Positions 6,809-15,167 of a DNA stretch of 64,000 nt are shown here, in pieces. This DNA is from Lyngbya sp. HA4199-MV5. GTDB taxonomy: Bacteria; Cyanobacteriota; Cyanobacteriia; Leptolyngbyales; Leptolyngbyaceae. The position numbers and the translations under genes were made by a program. How positions within the stretch are numbered: position 1 is the first letter of the stretch; each line of letters opens with the position of its first letter. Location: contig JAHHHL010000038.1 in the NCBI GenBank assembly GCA_019359375.1, positions 1 through 64,000 of the forward strand, in the 5' to 3' direction. The notes beneath the pieces are model-generated. The model ran no database searches, was not told the origin of the DNA, and was given only the letters and a program-made list of their open reading frames with translations.

Positions 6809-7015
6809 ATGGAAGAAAACTTTGACTTACACGAAATCATCCTGCCATCTGGAAGAAAAGCAACCCTGCTGTTACCTGTGCCGCTCAGTGCAGAAGATAA
6901 AACGCACCTGGTCAAAGCGGCAACAGGATTAATCGAAGTCACGATCGAAGCGTTCACGGAGCCTTTGGTGCATCGCTCCGATACACCAGCCGATCGAACA
7001 CCTTTCGATAGGTAG
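6809..7015 (+). CDS. Small hypothetical protein overlapping integrase tail
   Basis: 68 residues (MEENFDLHEIILPSGRKATL onward), starting two bases after the previous stop behind a GGTAAGG ribosome-binding stretch. The last 62 bases run antisense through the 3' end of the recombinase gene, so its C-terminal residues share DNA with the integrase. It lacks a recognised domain. Confidence 0.5.
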   Translation: MEENFDLHEIILPSGRKATLLLPVPLSAEDKTHLVKAATGLIEVTIEAFTEPLVHRSDTPADRTPFDR

Positions 7016-8108
7016 CCTCATCAATCCAGGCGCGATAGGTTTGCTTATGCACCTCTGGCGAGTGCCCCATCAGTTGCGCCCCCAGGTCAACGCCTAAATC
7101 AAACTCAAAGCACCGCCGCGCGTAGCAGTGCCGCAAATCATACGGTCGAAACGGTAAGCCCTTCTCATTAAAAAACCCCGACACCTTCGCGCCCAGCTTC
7201 GTATTGCCAGCCGTGCCCAGCACTCGCAGCGCTGGCAGCACCCGATCGCCCAGCTCCCAGGCAATAGCCCACTCTGGATAAAGCGGATAGACAAACCGCG
7301 CCCCGGTCTTAGTATCCTCAGTGATTCGCAGCAGCGGAAAGTCTGTCAGGTCAGTATGGAACACCTCATGCAGACGCAGCCCGTAGCAAGCAATCATCCC
7401 CAGCACCCAGCGCCAGCCAGGGTTAACAATGCCATCCCTCACCGCCGCGATCGTCGCATCTGTAGGCAGCGATCGCGGGTTCACCGACCGCGCCGAATAG
7501 TTTCCGGTTAGCTCTGATAAGTTGACCTCTAACCCCGCAAGCTTTGCCAGCTTCGCCAGTGCCTGCACCGTGCGGCGGCGCGGCTGACTGTCGGGTGCAG
7601 TGGCATCGATCGCATCACGCAGAACCTGTTCTGTTAGCTGCTGATCCGAGGGCAATTTGACAAACACCCGCGCATAATTGGACTGCCACGTTTCCAGGGC
7701 TTTCAGTGACTTCGCCCGACGCTGCCAGTAATTCGCCTCTAAGCGCTCTACCCAGTAGCCCACCGTGCCGAGGTTCGTATCAGCTTCCAGCCAATCAGAC
7801 CACTGAAACGAGCCATCATCCAGCGACAACGACAGCCGCCGCGCCTGCTTTTCCGCGTGCTGCAACCCCGCGACGGTAGCCTTCACGCCCAGCGCTAACT
7901 TCTGTCTGTACGGCTCACTCTGCACAGCACCAGGCTTAGGCGGCAGCGTGCCCCGGAGCCACAATGTACCACCGCGCCGCTCAATGCTGCACCGCGACTT
8001 GGAAGCCTTCAGCCGCCCATTTGCTTGACTGATCCGACCGTCGATCGCAGCCGCGCCATTCTGGGGTGTGCCCAAATTTGTAACCAAATAACTGGCTAAT
8101 TCTGGCAT
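6954..8108 (-). CDS. Tyrosine recombinase / integrase (XisA/XisC-like group)
   Basis: A 384-residue site-specific recombinase. The catalytic region shows the first Arg in GMIACYGLRLHEV, the box RPYDLRHCYARR, the late His in MGHSPEVHKQTY and the nucleophilic Tyr in the same segment. The N-terminal half (ANGRLKASKSRCSIERRGGT, then LPPKPG) is the pattern of cyanobacterial integrases related to the heterocyst excisases. It would insert or excise the 1-8108 element. The N-terminus may be over-long: family members usually begin near the QANGRLKAS segment. A transposon end begins only 21 bases upstream of the annotated start (8130), so its native promoter may have been displaced. Confidence 0.9.
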   Translation of the reverse strand: MPELASYLVTNLGTPQNGAAAIDGRISQANGRLKASKSRCSIERRGGTLWLRGTLPPKPGAVQSEPYRQKLALGVKATVAGLQHAEKQARRLSLSLDDGSFQWSDWLEADTNLGTVGYWVERLEANYWQRRAKSLKALETWQSNYARVFVKLPSDQQLTEQVLRDAIDATAPDSQPRRRTVQALAKLAKLAGLEVNLSELTGNYSARSVNPRSLPTDATIAAVRDGIVNPGWRWVLGMIACYGLRLHEVFHTDLTDFPLLRITEDTKTGARFVYPLYPEWAIAWELGDRVLPALRVLGTAGNTKLGAKVSGFFNEKGLPFRPYDLRHCYARRCFEFDLGVDLGAQLMGHSPEVHKQTYRAWIDEATYRKVFDRLVYRSDAPKAP

Positions 8109-8129
8109 AATCTGACATAATTAGACATC

Positions 8130-8490
8130 TGTGAACAGCCAAAAAATATGGCACAATTCGCAAATGGGTGGCACAGTCCTCCAAAGCCTGAAACCATTTG
8201 TCTGAAGAGCTTTCAACGTTTTTACCACATTTACCCCTCACCGCTCAGATTTCGCAAATGGGTGGCACAATTTTATTGGTTTTTGGCAGAAAAATCGCTT
8301 TTGGTGAAAAATCTCATATTCGAGCGTTCGTAAATCAGTGGCGCAAAATTTGAGATCGCTAAGAACATTACTGGAAGTAGTTTCGACGCTACTAAACTTT
8401 AAGCCTGAAGCAAGTTTCCATCAAAGTTTTGATATTCCGTAGAAATCGCTCTGTTAAAATTCTATCAAATTGACGGCACAAATTTTCGAT
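8130..8490 (+). mobile_element. Tn7-like transposon end with repeated TnsB-type sites
   Basis: The tip TGTGAACAGCCAAAAAA matches 17332 onward (18 of 21 bases over the full tip). Inside it lie repeats of the form TTCGCAAATGGGTGGCACA (8158 and about 8246), TTCGTAAATCAGTGGCGCAA (about 8321) and CAAATTGACGGCACAAATTT (about 8466), matching the site beside the second tip. Multiple inward repeats behind a TGT tip are the hallmark of Tn7/Tn5053-type ends. The inward direction is rightward. A matching opposite end was not found in the window. Between 8490 and 8690 I see no gene. Confidence 0.7.
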
Positions 8491-8687
8491 CGCCCTAACC
8501 CTTTAAGGCTCTTGCTTTCCGCCTTTCAACTTGAGAAAAAGCTTGTGCTAAGCAGGATTGGCAAGGTTCTCCGGAGGCGATGCAGCGTGTCGCCAGTGAT
8601 TTTCGGGCATCGAAAGCGCGGGCTTGGACATGTAGTAGCCGTAAGCACTGCCCTATCGATTATTGGCAATCAATCCTATGCGCCTAG

Positions 8688-9360
8688 TTAACAGTTCCAC
8701 CTTCGAGCTACGTTGAAGATGCGACAGTAGCGCATGAGGCGCATCATATTTCTCGCTGCAATTCCCCTTGAGGTTCGTCTCGCCGTGTTGAACGACTGGA
8801 AACCCATCGCTGGCTTGGTGCTTCGCTTCATGTGTTGATGAACTTGCTCCATGCTGTTATGCAGAAACCTCACATGCCATCGTTCAGTTTCTGCTGGCAG
8901 CGTTTCATAGCTTTTTAGCATATTGACGGCGAGCAGATCAGCTGCATTCTTGTGGACATTAATCACGCGAGGTCTCTTGACAAGTTAGGATCTGAGGGCT
9001 TTACGGAAAAACCGAGTGACTGCTTTGCCACCTCGTTTCGCACTCAACCGAAAGTCCAGTGTCTTTCTGGCTGAAGCGACCGAACGATAAAGCTACTTCT
9101 AGGCTCCTTTGCTTTCGGTAGACATCTCATCGATCCTCCACGCATCGTTCGTTTCAAATACGGTCGAACCCGTTTGTCTAATGCTGGGACCTATTTAAGC
9201 ACCCATCAGTTGCTCGTTGAAAGGTCTACTTCAATATCTCGTTCTAGCATCATTTCCTCCCAACTCTAGTAGGACAAGGCATAGCGGCAAGACCAGCGGA
9301 CATTCAGCACCATGATAGCTGCTTGGAGATGACGCTACTGAAACAAAACCGAGTAGACAT
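8688..9360 (-). pseudogene. Decayed IS6-family transposase
   Basis: Read leftward, successive frames give LNVRWSCRYALSY, MMLERDIEVDLSTSN, VPALDKRVRPYLKRT, WRIDEMSTESKGA, SARKTLDFRLSAKRGGKAVT and finally WHVRFLHNSMEQVHQHMKRS with GFQSFNTARRT. These are the IS6/IS26 transposase landmarks in the right order, including the DDE-domain start (WRxDE) and the C-terminal RHVRYLNN-type block. Several stops and frameshifts interrupt it (for example before SWEEMM and after ESKGA). No intact terminal inverted repeats were recognised. It is a dead relic inside the transposon cargo. Confidence 0.8.
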
Positions 9361-9591
9361 GGGAACCGATCAACGACGACAAGGCTTTCCTAAGCCTACT
9401 GTCCCGTTCACTTTCGGCGACAGAGCCGACCTTACCGCTACATACGTTAATGCATGGTGACGAAGAAGGGGGCGATAGCATTGAAGAGCGTTTATCTTGA
9501 TAGAGTAGAGAAAGATATAGATACAACCAACTTGGTTTCTTGAAATGAGGGAAGAGGTTGGTACTTTCTATGTTCTAGAGTTTTCTCATCT

Positions 9592-10047
9592 TTGTCAGCA
9601 ACGGAAGCTTTTCTAATGGACATTGTATTGCTAACTGCTTTCCTTTCCCCTTTCCTACCTTTCTTAATAAAGTTAGGTGGCAAGGCATCAGAAAAAGTTG
9701 CGGAGAAATTTGGTGAGGACGCTTGGAATAAAGCTAAAGCAGTATGGTCGAAGTTGCATCCGGAGGTGGAGGCAAAGGAAGACATGAAAGTAGCAGCAGA
9801 GCAGGTGGCTATAAAACCAGAGAGTGAAGCTCGTAAAGCTGTTTTCCAAGAGGAACTGGAGACGTTATTGAAAGACAATCCAGAACTGGCACAAGCGATC
9901 GCCAAGATTCTGCAAGAAGATGCTCCTGATGGGACTCCCGGCAATCAGATTATCCAGACTGTTACTGGCAATCAGAACCAAGTGACAGGTCAGGTGACAG
10001 GTGGCAATGTACTTGGCAACGTGCAGGGTAATGTGACACTGAATTAG
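9592..10047 (+). CDS. Membrane-anchored protein with GN-repeat tag
   Basis: 151 residues; start uncertain (TTG at 9592, or ATG at 9616). An N-terminal hydrophobic segment (IVLLTAFLSPFLPFLIKLGG) is followed by charged helices (ASEKVAEKFGEDAWNKAKAV, LETLLKDNPELAQAIAKIL) and a C-terminal beta-type repeat (VTGNQNQVTGQVTGGNVLGN VQGN). The same kind of repeat opens the CHAT protease encoded 21 bases downstream behind a strong AGGAGG, so the two are likely one operon and may interact through this tag. Its cell role is inferred: a membrane partner or anchor of the effector. Confidence 0.65.
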   Translation: MSATEAFLMDIVLLTAFLSPFLPFLIKLGGKASEKVAEKFGEDAWNKAKAVWSKLHPEVEAKEDMKVAAEQVAIKPESEARKAVFQEELETLLKDNPELAQAIAKILQEDAPDGTPGNQIIQTVTGNQNQVTGQVTGGNVLGNVQGNVTLN

Positions 10048-10068
10048 GTAGGAGGCAGATTAAACGAA

Positions 10069-11004
10069 ATGACTAATGAACGACCTGATCCCAATCAGGC
10101 TGCTACAAATTCGTCTGCTCCAGATACCGTTGATTCTTCAAAGAGTTCTCATCCTCAAGCGCCGCAAGTTGGGCAAACGGTGGAGGGCGATCGCAATCAG
10201 GCGATCGGACAAATGTCAGGCGGGACGGCGATGGGTAATGTGCAGGGAGCAGTTTTCAACATCTCAGGTAGCAGCATTACTAATCTCACTGGGGCTGGAA
10301 ATATTCATTATCAAGAAGCTACCCATCAGCCAGCCATTTCAGACAAGGGCGCTAGGGTTGCTGGTGAACCTCAATTGGTCAAGACGATTCTGGTTTTGGC
10401 GGCAAACCCCAAGGGAACTCCTTCTCTGCGATTGGGGGAAGAGGTACGCGAGATTGAGGAGGGACTGAGGCGATCGCGCCATCGAGATGAGTTTAAGGTG
10501 ATCTCAAAGTGGGCGGTAACTGCTAGAGACATGCAGCGGGCGTTGCTCGATTATCAGCCCCAGATTGTTCACTTCTCAGGTCATGGCGTTGGAACTGAAA
10601 ATTCAGGTAACGAGCCGCTATCTGCTCGTAAATTCAGCGTCGTTTCGGATACCGATGCAGAGCCAGAAGGCTTGATGTTTGAGGATGAAACTGGGCAACC
10701 GAAGTTGGTTTCTGGAGCAGCGATCGCCAGTTTGTTTGCCTTATTTACTCACCAGGTTGAGTGTGTGGTGCTGAATGCGTGTTACTCAGAAGTCCAAGCG
10801 AAAGCAATCTCGCAACATATTGCTTGTGTCGTAGGCATGAAGCGCTCAATTGGAGATCAAGCGGCGATCGAATTTGCGATCGGCTTTTATGATGCGCTGT
10901 TAGCAGGGCGATCGGTGGAGTTTGCCTACAAGCTGGGATGCAACGCAATTCAGATGGCTGGAATTCCAGAGCATCTCACACCGATTCTCAAATGCAAATC
11001 ATGA
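10069..11004 (+). CDS. CHAT-domain (caspase-like) protease with N-terminal tag
   Basis: 311 residues. After a low-complexity start, residues 36-82 carry the tag (VEGDRNQAIGQMSGGTAMGN, then FNISGSSITNLTGAGNIHYQ). Residues 104-305 form a CHAT domain: ILVLAANPKGTPSLRLGEEV, catalytic His172 in IVHFSGHG and catalytic Cys238 in VVLNACYS, both retained. CHAT proteases are caspase-fold peptidases activated by partner sensors in bacterial immunity. The tag ITNLTGAGNIHYxEA recurs near the C-terminus of the membrane protein at 15168-17324, a possible partner. Its 3' end overlaps the convergent protease gene by six bases. Confidence 0.85.
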   Translation: MTNERPDPNQAATNSSAPDTVDSSKSSHPQAPQVGQTVEGDRNQAIGQMSGGTAMGNVQGAVFNISGSSITNLTGAGNIHYQEATHQPAISDKGARVAGEPQLVKTILVLAANPKGTPSLRLGEEVREIEEGLRRSRHRDEFKVISKWAVTARDMQRALLDYQPQIVHFSGHGVGTENSGNEPLSARKFSVVSDTDAEPEGLMFEDETGQPKLVSGAAIASLFALFTHQVECVVLNACYSEVQAKAISQHIACVVGMKRSIGDQAAIEFAIGFYDALLAGRSVEFAYKLGCNAIQMAGIPEHLTPILKCKS

Positions 11005-14000
11005 CTCAGGAAAGTTGGTATTGGCAGTTGTCGTTTGTTCTGACACGACTGGCATCGGAAACCATTTTGCGCCATGAATGGTAGCTGGTGTTTTAGATAC
11101 AAGATTTATCACTCGATCGTCACTGCCTTCATCGAGTCGCCAGTAGCCAATCAGACCATTGTCGTTCTCTACGTCGCTGTTCAACCGCCGTGACATGTTT
11201 GCTTTAATCTGGTCTTGAGGACGACAGACATTCCAGAGTCGGACATCTGCGATTGCGACATCGTAAAACCTTTTCTGTGACTGCGGAACATCCAGTTCCG
11301 CTTCTTGACCGCCAATCTTCAAGTTACCTGTCACACCCTTCAGTGAGCTTGTAAATAGCCCAAGGGTTTGGTTTTTGGCAGGAGTTACAATCGTCTTTGC
11401 CTGCCCCTCAATCACCAGGGAGTCTTGCACTCTACCATCAATGTAAATAGAAAGCTCCGATGAGGCGTGCTCCCAAGTGAACGCGACATGATGCCAAATC
11501 AAATCTTGAGGAAAACTATCTTTTGTGACAGCTACTGTTCTGTTTAACGCGCTTTCGCCCTGCAAAATCACTCGGATTTTACCGTTATGCCATGCAATTG
11601 AATAGCTGCACCCATTCAGATCACCTTGACTCACAAGCGAACAATTACCAAATTTGTGTTTAATCCATGCCTCGATCGTAACTGCTTCTATGATGACTAA
11701 ATCGTTGTTGTTTGCACAATCAACCTGCTCCGTATTGCTACTAAATCTAAGACCGTAGGGTAAGGCTGCGAAATATAGTTGAGAAGCATTTAATCGCTTT
11801 ACCCCTCGAAGAATGCCGTAATCACTTTGCTGAGACACAGAGTTGTACACGTTGTCACTCTGGCTCTCTTCAAATCTCCAATAACCAACTAACCCTGGCT
11901 CGTTGTTGCTTAATTGCCGCGTCATATTCATGGCAATATCTTGTGAACTTCGAGCGATATTCCACAAACGAACTTCAGCGATCGTGCCTGAGAGGAACTG
12001 CTCCAAGTCTGGAATCCGAGTATGAGGAGGATGGGCTAATTCTGATGTTCCTTGTTTTAGCGCTACCCCCATAAGGATTGGAGCACTGGACGGCAAATTA
12101 GAATCCCCTTCTAAGTCAACTGGACTCGGTTCGTCCATTGATTGTCCCTCACGTCCATTAACATATAGTTTGATAGTTGATCCATCCCAGGTTGCAGCAA
12201 TGTGGCTGAACTCGTACTGTAGCGCAGGAATTGTGGAAACTGAAGAGTAGTATTTGGTTGATGCATCTGCCGAAACTGAAAGCACAGAAAACAAAGCCTG
12301 ACCAATCGAGTTTACTCTGAGGGTAAATTCACCTGGTCTTGGATGCGCTGCGTCCAGTGTTCGGCTGATGACCATACCACCCATTATTGGATTGATCCAA
12401 GCTTCGATGGTAATAGCATTTAGCGTTTCTAAGCTTTGTAGATTACGAACGGATTGAACACTTCTGGAATTAAATTTAAAATTAGAACCAGCATTCTCAA
12501 GAAGTGTAAATAGTGTTCCATCAATTTTCCAGAGTTTAATGATACCTCCTTCAATCCCTCCATCCTTATTTAAAGTTGCTGAAGTTGCTATCGTTTGACC
12601 ATCAGAGCTAAAGCTGAGGAAATCTACCCCTGCTTCCTGAATCTCCTTCGACTCTCCTGTAGCAAGATTCCAAAGCTTAACGACACTACGATCGCTAGAG
12701 GCAAGCATCTGGCTATTGGGGCTAAAGCACACCTGAACTACTACCGCTTGATGTCCTTCCAGTGCTTTTACAACTTCGCCGTCCTCAACTCTCCAAAGCT
12801 TGATTGTTTTATCGCTGCTTCCAGAAGCAATCATTTCTCCATCTGGGCTAAAGCATACAACCCTAACGAAGTCAGTGTGTCCTTCAAAAGATCTAAAATC
12901 AAGCGTATCAACCGTCCAAAGCTTGAATGCTCTTTCACCCCCACTAGCAGAAGCAATTCTCTTACTATCAGGACTCAAGCTGACTGACCGAACGAAATCT
13001 GTATGTCCTTCAAACGTTTTAAATTCGCCAGTTTCAAGATTCCAGAATTTGACCGTTTTGTCTGCACTTCCAGAGGCGAGTCTATTGCCATCAGAATTAA
13101 GGCTGAGACTCATAACTGTTCCTTGATGACCTGTCAAAAGTCTGATCAGTTGTCCGCTCTCAGCATTCCACAGCTTGATGCTGAAATCAGTCATCGCTTG
13201 TCCGCTCTCTGCATTCCACAGCTTGACACTGGAATCAGTCATCGCTTCAGCAATAATGGTTTTAGTTGGGCTAAAGCAGATTTCTGTATTGAGTGCCGTT
13301 GATTCAAAACTTCCAAGCTCTACAAAATCTTGACTCCAGAATTTAATCGTTCCTTTTTGTTGTTGAGCGCTGTGAACAACTGAAGTAGCAAAAATTCTGG
13401 AATTCAAGCTCACGTAACTGTGCTGACCATCAAACTCCAAGGCGGCTGGTAACGGCGGATAGTTTAACTGCTCAGCCGTAATCACAAAATCTTGAATGAA
13501 GTTTTTCAGTTTTGGATTTCTAAAACTTCGTCGTTTGAGATCATCAATGATGCGGCAAGTTCTAACTCCCTGATGGCACTCGATAGGAGTGCGATCTCCA
13601 GCCGGACTCTGCTTAGTAGGATCTTCAGGTTTTTTAGGGACAGCAGCATGATGGAGTGCGACCAATTCCCAGCGTGTATTAAATGCAGGACTACCTGACG
13701 AACCATAATCTGCATCTGCTTTATATCTCAAAAAGTCCTCGTAGAGTCCATTAGTAATGACTTCATTATTGTTGAGAACAATTTGTTTTTGCCTACCTTT
13801 CGGATGTTGAACAACAATTACAGAGTCGCCACGTTTTCGTCTCAATGCACGATCGCTAACCCTTTTACCAGGCTCATTGAATGCATCCTCTCCCATTAAT
13901 CGACCGAGTTCTTTAATCTCTTCCTGCTCATAAATCTCAACCTCTGAAGAATTAGCATCCTGATGCCAGATGATTAGAGATTCTTCTGTGTCGATAGTGT

Positions 14001-14913
14001 AGCCGCGTAATTTCAAGGCATCGATCGCAACTTTACCCGCTTCCATTACTGAGAGAATCTGATCGCGGCTGCCTTCAAACTCAACCCATACCAATCCAGG
14101 AGCAACACTTTCATCATTTTCAACTAATTGAATCCAACCAAGTTCAAAGCCTGCTTGTCGAGTAAACATACCTGACTTGAGTTGCACCAATGTGTAATCG
14201 AGACCAGGATTAGAAACAAAAAGAGTCGAATCAAATTCGTAGTCAATTGATTTTTGGTTCTCACCTTGTAGGTTTTCAGCAAAGCTGAACTGAGCAACGC
14301 ACTGATCCGCCGTTTCTGCATCTGGAATTACGTGATGATTTGTGAGCAGATGGCTTCCGCCGACTAAAAAACCAGTACCGATCGGAATCGGTAAGATTTT
14401 GGCAAGTTGATTTTCTGTAATATCCTGAAGTGCTTTGAGCGGAGTTTTGTCTCCTGCTTGAAATTGTTGCCGAACTGCTTCGCTAAACACTCCTTCGGCG
14501 ATTTGCTGAGGAATGGAGAAGATTTCAATTACTTTGTCAGCGCTATCAAAATTGTGAGGAAAACTCCCTAGTTGCTCAATCGCTACTTCAAGATTCTTCA
14601 CAAAGTCAAGGAAGCTTGAATGAGAAAAGTACCTTGCAATCCGACAAACTGATGAACTTTGCTTAACTCCAGCTTCTAGAAACGAAATTGGTACGAAATC
14701 TTCAGTATCAATGACTACACTAACTAAAGCGTGTTGCTCAGAACGCGAGCGTGCCCTGACAATTTCAACAACCTCTATAAAATTCTCAACTCGAAGAGGT
14801 TCAGTAGAGATTAGGGTGCCAATGATCGATACACCTGGAAGATTCGTTCCCGGAAAACCAGGAATATTGCCTTGCAGTTGTAGAACAGGTTGCTTTGATT
14901 GAGTGGTATACAT
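10999..14913 (-). CDS. Trypsin-like protease with WD40 propeller and two LamG domains
   Basis: 1304 residues. Residues 1-150 are an undefined, EAD-like region. Residues 175-430 are a trypsin-like serine protease with His194 (LLTNHHVI), Asp239 (GLDYTLVQ) and Ser406 (YGSSGSPAF) in place. About seven WD40 blades follow (for example SGSSDKTIKLWRVEDGE), then two concanavalin-like/LamG modules, each starting with an xIEAWI motif (TIEAWINP, TIEAWIKH) and ending in VGYWRFEE or IGYWRLDE. WD40 and LamG parts are ligand-sensing modules; the protease is the likely effector. A 48-bp tandem duplication (13151-13246) doubles the peptide SxKLWNAESGQAMTD. No NTPase is fused, so activation by a separate partner is likely. 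Confidence 0.85.
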   Translation of the reverse strand: MYTTQSKQPVLQLQGNIPGFPGTNLPGVSIIGTLISTEPLRVENFIEVVEIVRARSRSEQHALVSVVIDTEDFVPISFLEAGVKQSSSVCRIARYFSHSSFLDFVKNLEVAIEQLGSFPHNFDSADKVIEIFSIPQQIAEGVFSEAVRQQFQAGDKTPLKALQDITENQLAKILPIPIGTGFLVGGSHLLTNHHVIPDAETADQCVAQFSFAENLQGENQKSIDYEFDSTLFVSNPGLDYTLVQLKSGMFTRQAGFELGWIQLVENDESVAPGLVWVEFEGSRDQILSVMEAGKVAIDALKLRGYTIDTEESLIIWHQDANSSEVEIYEQEEIKELGRLMGEDAFNEPGKRVSDRALRRKRGDSVIVVQHPKGRQKQIVLNNNEVITNGLYEDFLRYKADADYGSSGSPAFNTRWELVALHHAAVPKKPEDPTKQSPAGDRTPIECHQGVRTCRIIDDLKRRSFRNPKLKNFIQDFVITAEQLNYPPLPAALEFDGQHSYVSLNSRIFATSVVHSAQQQKGTIKFWSQDFVELGSFESTALNTEICFSPTKTIIAEAMTDSSVKLWNAESGQAMTDFSIKLWNAESGQLIRLLTGHQGTVMSLSLNSDGNRLASGSADKTVKFWNLETGEFKTFEGHTDFVRSVSLSPDSKRIASASGGERAFKLWTVDTLDFRSFEGHTDFVRVVCFSPDGEMIASGSSDKTIKLWRVEDGEVVKALEGHQAVVVQVCFSPNSQMLASSDRSVVKLWNLATGESKEIQEAGVDFLSFSSDGQTIATSATLNKDGGIEGGIIKLWKIDGTLFTLLENAGSNFKFNSRSVQSVRNLQSLETLNAITIEAWINPIMGGMVISRTLDAAHPRPGEFTLRVNSIGQALFSVLSVSADASTKYYSSVSTIPALQYEFSHIAATWDGSTIKLYVNGREGQSMDEPSPVDLEGDSNLPSSAPILMGVALKQGTSELAHPPHTRIPDLEQFLSGTIAEVRLWNIARSSQDIAMNMTRQLSNNEPGLVGYWRFEESQSDNVYNSVSQQSDYGILRGVKRLNASQLYFAALPYGLRFSSNTEQVDCANNNDLVIIEAVTIEAWIKHKFGNCSLVSQGDLNGCSYSIAWHNGKIRVILQGESALNRTVAVTKDSFPQDLIWHHVAFTWEHASSELSIYIDGRVQDSLVIEGQAKTIVTPAKNQTLGLFTSSLKGVTGNLKIGGQEAELDVPQSQKRFYDVAIADVRLWNVCRPQDQIKANMSRRLNSDVENDNGLIGYWRLDEGSDDRVINLVSKTPATIHGAKWFPMPVVSEQTTTANTNFPES
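13151..13246. repeat. 48-bp in-frame tandem duplication in WD40 region
   Basis: Copy one spans 13151-13198 and copy two 13199-13246, differing at only a few bases. It repeats sixteen residues of a blade strand (MTDxSxKLWNAESGQ) without a full blade, so it should distort or lengthen one blade of the propeller. Confidence 0.85.
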
Positions 14914-15167
14914 TTTGTTAATTTAAACAGAAACAACCATGATTGCATAGTAATATTGCTAAATTACATGAAACAATATTGGTTCAGTCCGTGGATTTAA
15001 TTATCAACGATTTCAAGATGCCCAGCAACCTTAAAGCTATATTATCCTAATTATCCTAGACTAATTTTTCAAAGCCATTGTACTAAGAGTTAAGAAACGC
15101 AGATTTTTTAATACTGTTTGACTTTAACCATATCTGGTAATTTTGATTCTCACTCAAGGTCTGCGGA

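Noticed and set aside
8470-8691. 73-residue open frame between the transposon end and the IS6 relic, considered as a Cas12k or tracr remnant
   Set aside because: No Cas12k motif, no repeat or anti-repeat, and composition looks non-coding.
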